64,000 nt of DNA. Origin: Flavobacterium sp. K5-23 (GTDB lineage: Bacteria > Bacteroidota > Bacteroidia > Flavobacteriales > Flavobacteriaceae). Each line of letters begins with the position of its first letter. Positions within the stretch are counted from its first letter, which is position 1. The position numbers and the translations under genes were made by a program. The stretch is from assembly GCF_023278045.1 (NCBI RefSeq), contig NZ_CP056783.1:1955501-2019500 (forward strand), in the 5' to 3' direction. A model generated the notes under the pieces. That model did no database searches and was not told the origin of the DNA. It saw nothing but the letters and a program-made list of their open reading frames with translations. Positions 61,152 to 64,000 of the stretch are shown one piece after another.

Positions 61152-61644
61152 TTTCGTTATTTAAAGTACTGTTTTTAACGGCTATGTGCTGAATCCATTT
61201 TTGGTCCAGAACTGCTGCATCGGTATGTGTAAATGGATTTTGGGGATTTAAAATAAAATTAGTTTTAAAACCGCAAGCTCTGGAAACGAAGAGATTTTGT
61301 CTGGTGTAATTAAACTTCAGAATATCTTCGTTTACCAATGCTGTATTAGGATTCCCCGAATTCAGAATAAAACGAAAGCTTGTCGCATCGGCATCTGTTT
61401 TTAGGGGAATTGAAACTTTACTTCCATTAATTAGAGTGCTACTATTAAAAACAATTCCTTCAGTCTTTCCTTCTCCAATAATTTTTAAATCCGTCACATT
61501 TTTTAATGTGGTGGAATTTACGGAATCATAAAATGAAATCACTAATCGAGGAGTAGTAATGGTATTAGCATCACAAATATCATCTTTCTCACAACTGGAG
61601 AAAGTGAAGGCAATGGCTAATAACAACAAAAATGTTTTTTTCAT
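61123..61644 (-). CDS. DUF6452 family lipoprotein
   Basis: 173 residues with lipobox FSSC (about residue 18, then EKDDICDANT). Mature part: TPRLVISFYDSVNSTTLKNVTDLKIIGEG and LFVSRACGFKTNF, a pattern of the family DUF6452. The end overlaps the DUF6048 gene by 29 bases, so translation is coupled. Envelope role unknown. Confidence 0.8.
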   Translation of the reverse strand: MKKTFLLLLAIAFTFSSCEKDDICDANTITTPRLVISFYDSVNSTTLKNVTDLKIIGEGKTEGIVFNSSTLINGSKVSIPLKTDADATSFRFILNSGNPNTALVNEDILKFNYTRQNLFVSRACGFKTNFILNPQNPFTHTDAAVLDQKWIQHIAVKNSTLNNENETHIEIFF

Positions 61645-61964
61645 ATAATATATATTTAGTGTTCAGTAATCAGTGCTCCGAGTTCAGTCCTAATAGTTCT
61701 GAATACTGCTACTGCAAACTGAGCACTATTTTCTTCATAAAAATAGTTTACTCTAATTTTTAAAAACAACAGGTTTTCAATTTCAATGGCAAAAACCAAT
61801 GTCAATAACTGTGTCAATGTCAATGTCAAAAATCAATGTCAATAACAATGGCGAAAATCAATATCAATGGCAATGACAATAGCAATGACAAAAAGCAATA
61901 ATTTAACAACTGCGACTGAACACTGAATACTGACCACTGATTACTCGATACTGATCACTGAAAA
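61645..61964. repeat. 320-base spacer with two heptad groups and a hexad tract
   Basis: Left part 61657-61728: TAGTGTT, CAGTAAT, CAGTGCT and others on the + strand facing AATACTG, CTACTG, CAAACTG, AGCACTA, an inverted pair. Middle 61785-61903: a six-base-step tract of AATGTC / AATGGC / AATGAC words. Right part 61919-61967: array E. Confidence 0.8.
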
Positions 61965-61967
61965 CTA
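61919..61967 (-). repeat. Heptad repeat array E, at the 3' end of rlmD
   Basis: Seven units in register on the - strand: TAGTTTT (containing the rlmD stop TAG), CAGTGAT, CAGTATC, GAGTAAT, CAGTGGT, CAGTATT, CAGTGTT. Confidence 0.92.
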
Positions 61968-63380
61968 TTTTCTTCTTTCCAAAAGAACTACATTCTCTAC
62001 GTGATGCGTTTGCGGAAACATATCCACTGGGCGCACACGAGTTACTTTGTATTTTTCGTCCATTAAAGCTAAATCACGAGCTTGTGTAGCTGAGTTACAA
62101 CTTACATAAACCACTTTTTCAGGAGCAATTTTCATAATTTGTTCGATTACATCCTTATGCATTCCGTCTCTTGGTGGATCAGTAATAATCACATCAGGAT
62201 GACCGTGTTGCGCTATGAAATCGTCGTTAAAGACCACTTTCATATCTCCTACAAAGAACTCACAGTTTGTGATTTCGTTGCGTACCGCATTCGCTTTAGC
62301 GTCTTTAATCGCATCTGGAACACTTTCGACACCTATTACTTTCTTTGCTTTTTTAGAAACAAACTGAGCAATAGTACCCGTTCCAGTATATAAATCATAA
62401 ACGATTTCGTTTCCTGTCAATCCAGCAAAGTCACGAGTGATTTTATATAACTCATAGGCTTGGTCTGAATTGGTTTGGTAGAAAGACTTAGCGTTAATGC
62501 TAAATTTCAATCCTTCCATTTCTTCCAGGATGTAATCACGACCTTTGTATAGTTTGATGTCAGTATCGTAAAGCGTATCGTTTGCCTTACTGTTTACCAC
62601 ATATTGTAAAGAAGTAATTTGTGGAAACTTCTCATATAAATGGTCTAAGATTAATTCTCTGTTGGCTTTATCGTTTTCAAAAAACTGAATCAAAACCATA
62701 ATCTCACCAGTTGAAGAGGTACGCAACATTAAAGTACGTAGCAATCCTTCGTGCGCTCTCGGGTTAAAGAAAGTTAGACCATTTGCATTAGCAAAATCTC
62801 TCACTTCGTTTCTAATCGCGTTAGATGGATCTTCTTGTAAGTGACATTTATTGATGTCCAGGATTTTGTCCCACATTTTCGGAATATGGAATCCTAGGGC
62901 ATTTCTATTTCCTAAATCTTCGGTGCTGCTAATTTCAGCTTCGGTCAACCAACGGCTGTTCGAAAACGAAAATTCCATTTTGTTTCTATAAAAGAACTTT
63001 TTCTCTGATCCTAAGATAGGTTCAAATTCAGGAAGCTCTACTTTCCCTATGCGTTGCAAGTGATTCAACACCTCATTTTGCTTGTAATACAGCTGTTGGC
63101 TGTACTTCATATTTTGCCATTTACAACCTCCACAAACACCAAAGTGCTCGCAAACAGGTTCTATACGATGTTCAGAAAACTCGTGAAAATGAACCGCTTT
63201 CCCTTCGTAATAGGCCTTGCGCTTCTTAAAAGTCTGCACGTCAACCACATCACCCGGAACCACATTTGGGATAAACACTACCTTACCATCGGGCGCTTTT
63301 GCTACCGATACGCCTTTTGCACCTGCATCAAGGACTTTTATTTGATGAAAGACAACCTTGTCTGTATTTTTCTTAGCCAT
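61965..63380 (-). CDS. rlmD: 23S rRNA (uracil-1939-C5)-methyltransferase
   Basis: 471 residues. TRAM domain (about 10-65), iron-sulfur cysteines CEHFGVCGGCKWQNM (about 77-91), SAM motif YDLYTGTGTIAQFVS (about 323), DPPRDG (about 399) and the catalytic cysteine in YVSCNSATQARDL (about 423). It makes m5U in 23S rRNA. The first residue is very close to the predicted transcription start, so the mRNA may be nearly leaderless. The following genes (DUF6452, DUF6048) are on the same strand but separated by 320 bases of repeats. Confidence 0.95.
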   Translation of the reverse strand: MAKKNTDKVVFHQIKVLDAGAKGVSVAKAPDGKVVFIPNVVPGDVVDVQTFKKRKAYYEGKAVHFHEFSEHRIEPVCEHFGVCGGCKWQNMKYSQQLYYKQNEVLNHLQRIGKVELPEFEPILGSEKKFFYRNKMEFSFSNSRWLTEAEISSTEDLGNRNALGFHIPKMWDKILDINKCHLQEDPSNAIRNEVRDFANANGLTFFNPRAHEGLLRTLMLRTSSTGEIMVLIQFFENDKANRELILDHLYEKFPQITSLQYVVNSKANDTLYDTDIKLYKGRDYILEEMEGLKFSINAKSFYQTNSDQAYELYKITRDFAGLTGNEIVYDLYTGTGTIAQFVSKKAKKVIGVESVPDAIKDAKANAVRNEITNCEFFVGDMKVVFNDDFIAQHGHPDVIITDPPRDGMHKDVIEQIMKIAPEKVVYVSCNSATQARDLALMDEKYKVTRVRPVDMFPQTHHVENVVLLERRK

Positions 63381-63384
63381 GGCG

Positions 63385-63419
63385 CAAAAATAAGCGTTTG
63401 TAAACTTTTATAAATTCAA
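63385..63419 (-). promoter_or_regulatory. Predicted promoter of rlmD
   Basis: TATTTTTG (complement of 63385-63392) with TTG (complement of 63417-63419) 24 bases upstream, slightly longer than usual. The motif ends 4 bases before the ATG. Confidence 0.4.
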
Positions 63420-63449
63420 ATTGCGAAATATTTTCAAAAAAGAGTGTTT

Positions 63450-63600
63450 TTTATTTGAGCCTATTCCCGCTTTTCGCTGCAAACCCGCCATTCTACAAGC
63501 AAGAACACTACGCCTGTAAAGGAGCTTCCGCTGGTCGCTCTTTACCGGCAAGAGTTCTAAAGCTGGTAGTACCGCGGTTTTTACGCTATAATCGGGGGCA
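63450..63600. repeat. Flavobacterial intergenic repeat element, copy 3
   Basis: CCCGCTTTTCGCTGCAA, variable middle, AAAGGAGCTTCCGCTG and GTCGCTCTTT, with a CCGGCAAGAG tail. Same order and direction as 43358-43500. Confidence 0.6.
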
Positions 63601-63630
63601 GGGGAGTTGAAGTTGTAAATTAGTATAGTT

Positions 63631-64000
63631 CTAAAATTGGTCTTTACGCTTCATCATTTCGTAATTTAAAATCGTGAGAAAATAAAAAATAAAATCGGCG
63701 CAAATTTTTCCTGCAATTACTCCTGTTAATGCATTTCCGGTTAAAATGGGCAACCAATACATACAAAACGGACGAACCAATGAAATATCGAGAAGAGCGG
63801 GATAACCAAATTCCAGCAACAAGTTTCTAACAATCAAGAGCACATCTTTAAAAGAAGTGCGTTGCTGCAGTATTTTATTCTTTTTGCGCCGTTGCAGGAA
63901 AACCATAATAAGTATAACACCATAAAAAGCAAAGTACTCCGCAAACGTAATTAGGTAAGCCGTCGTCAAGCCATCAAAAAACCTACTGAATTGCGAACCC
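63631..64000 (-). CDS. Small membrane protein, 5' end uncertain or outside window
   Basis: At least 112 residues from a TTG at 63969, but the frame stays open to the window edge (SRFFDGLTTAYLITFAEYF), so the true start may be further right. Three membrane-like segments: about 5-25, a middle amphipathic one and about 85-105. SFKDVLLIVRNLLLEFGYPALLDISLVRPFCMYWLPILTG is strongly patterned and suggests a conserved family, but I cannot name it. Confidence 0.6.
   Translation of the reverse strand, partial: GSQFSRFFDGLTTAYLITFAEYFAFYGVILIMVFLQRRKKNKILQQRTSFKDVLLIVRNLLLEFGYPALLDISLVRPFCMYWLPILTGNALTGVIAGKICADFIFYFLTILNYEMMKRKDQF

Overview
The window is a stretch of an AT-rich Bacteroidota chromosome, most likely a Flavobacterium or close relative. 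The evidence is the set of lineage-typical families (DUF4834, DUF6048/DUF6452, DUF6095, DUF6146, DUF6787, BatA-domain protein, TonB receptor with a carboxypeptidase-like N-terminal domain, MurQ, Nth without an iron-sulfur cluster), the weak use of Shine-Dalgarno sites, and Bacteroidota-type promoters (TTG, about 20 bases, TAnnTTTG). No rRNA, tRNA, CRISPR array or prophage was seen. Gene density is high and most genes are housekeeping.

Layout. 1-7.9 kb: a partial GNAT-like gene, an outer-membrane porin-like protein, then a + strand envelope-glycan cluster (DUF4834 protein, YfhO-like membrane protein, GT4 glycosyltransferase, Wzx-type flippase). 8-20.3 kb: uvrA, an ECF sigma factor with a 47-residue companion, nth and bcp divergent, a conserved protein of unknown function, an MBL-fold hydrolase, and a - strand group of alpha/beta hydrolase, DUF4870-like protein, catalytically dead dihydroorotase and BatA-type protein. 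20.5-28.8 kb: a DEAD-box helicase, then a five-gene - strand operon (response regulator, HEAT protein, processive GT2 synthase, periplasmic alkaline-phosphatase-superfamily enzyme with TPRs, TPR plus YaiO-type outer-membrane barrel) that looks like a polysaccharide synthesis and export machine. 29-38.7 kb: TIGR02757 protein, LolD-like ATPase, MsrA, small membrane and lipoproteins, serA-serC-acyl-CoA reductase divergent from a ferredoxin gene. 38.9-50.6 kb: a large TonB receptor, ychF, an FMN reductase, and parE-parC split by a DUF1016 (YhcG-type) nuclease gene with a visible recombination scar. 50.6-64 kb: TerC, lipoproteins, a DinB-like and a pentapeptide-repeat protein, an intact IS3-family element, murQ, a ZIP transporter, two methyltransferases, the RlmL-like methyltransferase, rlmD with DUF6452 and DUF6048 genes, and a partial membrane protein at the right edge.

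The most unusual signal is not a gene. Five intergenic sites (about 30.0, 51.4, 54.7, 59.8 and 61.9 kb) carry tandem arrays of a degenerate 7-base unit CAGTNNT. In all five the array lies at the 3' end of a gene, reads in the same direction as that gene, and starts with a TAGTNNT unit at or beside the stop codon; in four of the five the stop codon itself lies inside a unit. The longest array is 18 units in unbroken register and is followed by a second 7-base family (T[C/T]ATAA[C/T]); the same two families occur in the same order at 51.4 kb. An IS3-family element sits in or beside one of the arrays. The other leading observations are the polysaccharide operon with a TPR module shared by two adjacent proteins, and the parE/parC duplication scar beside the DUF1016 gene.
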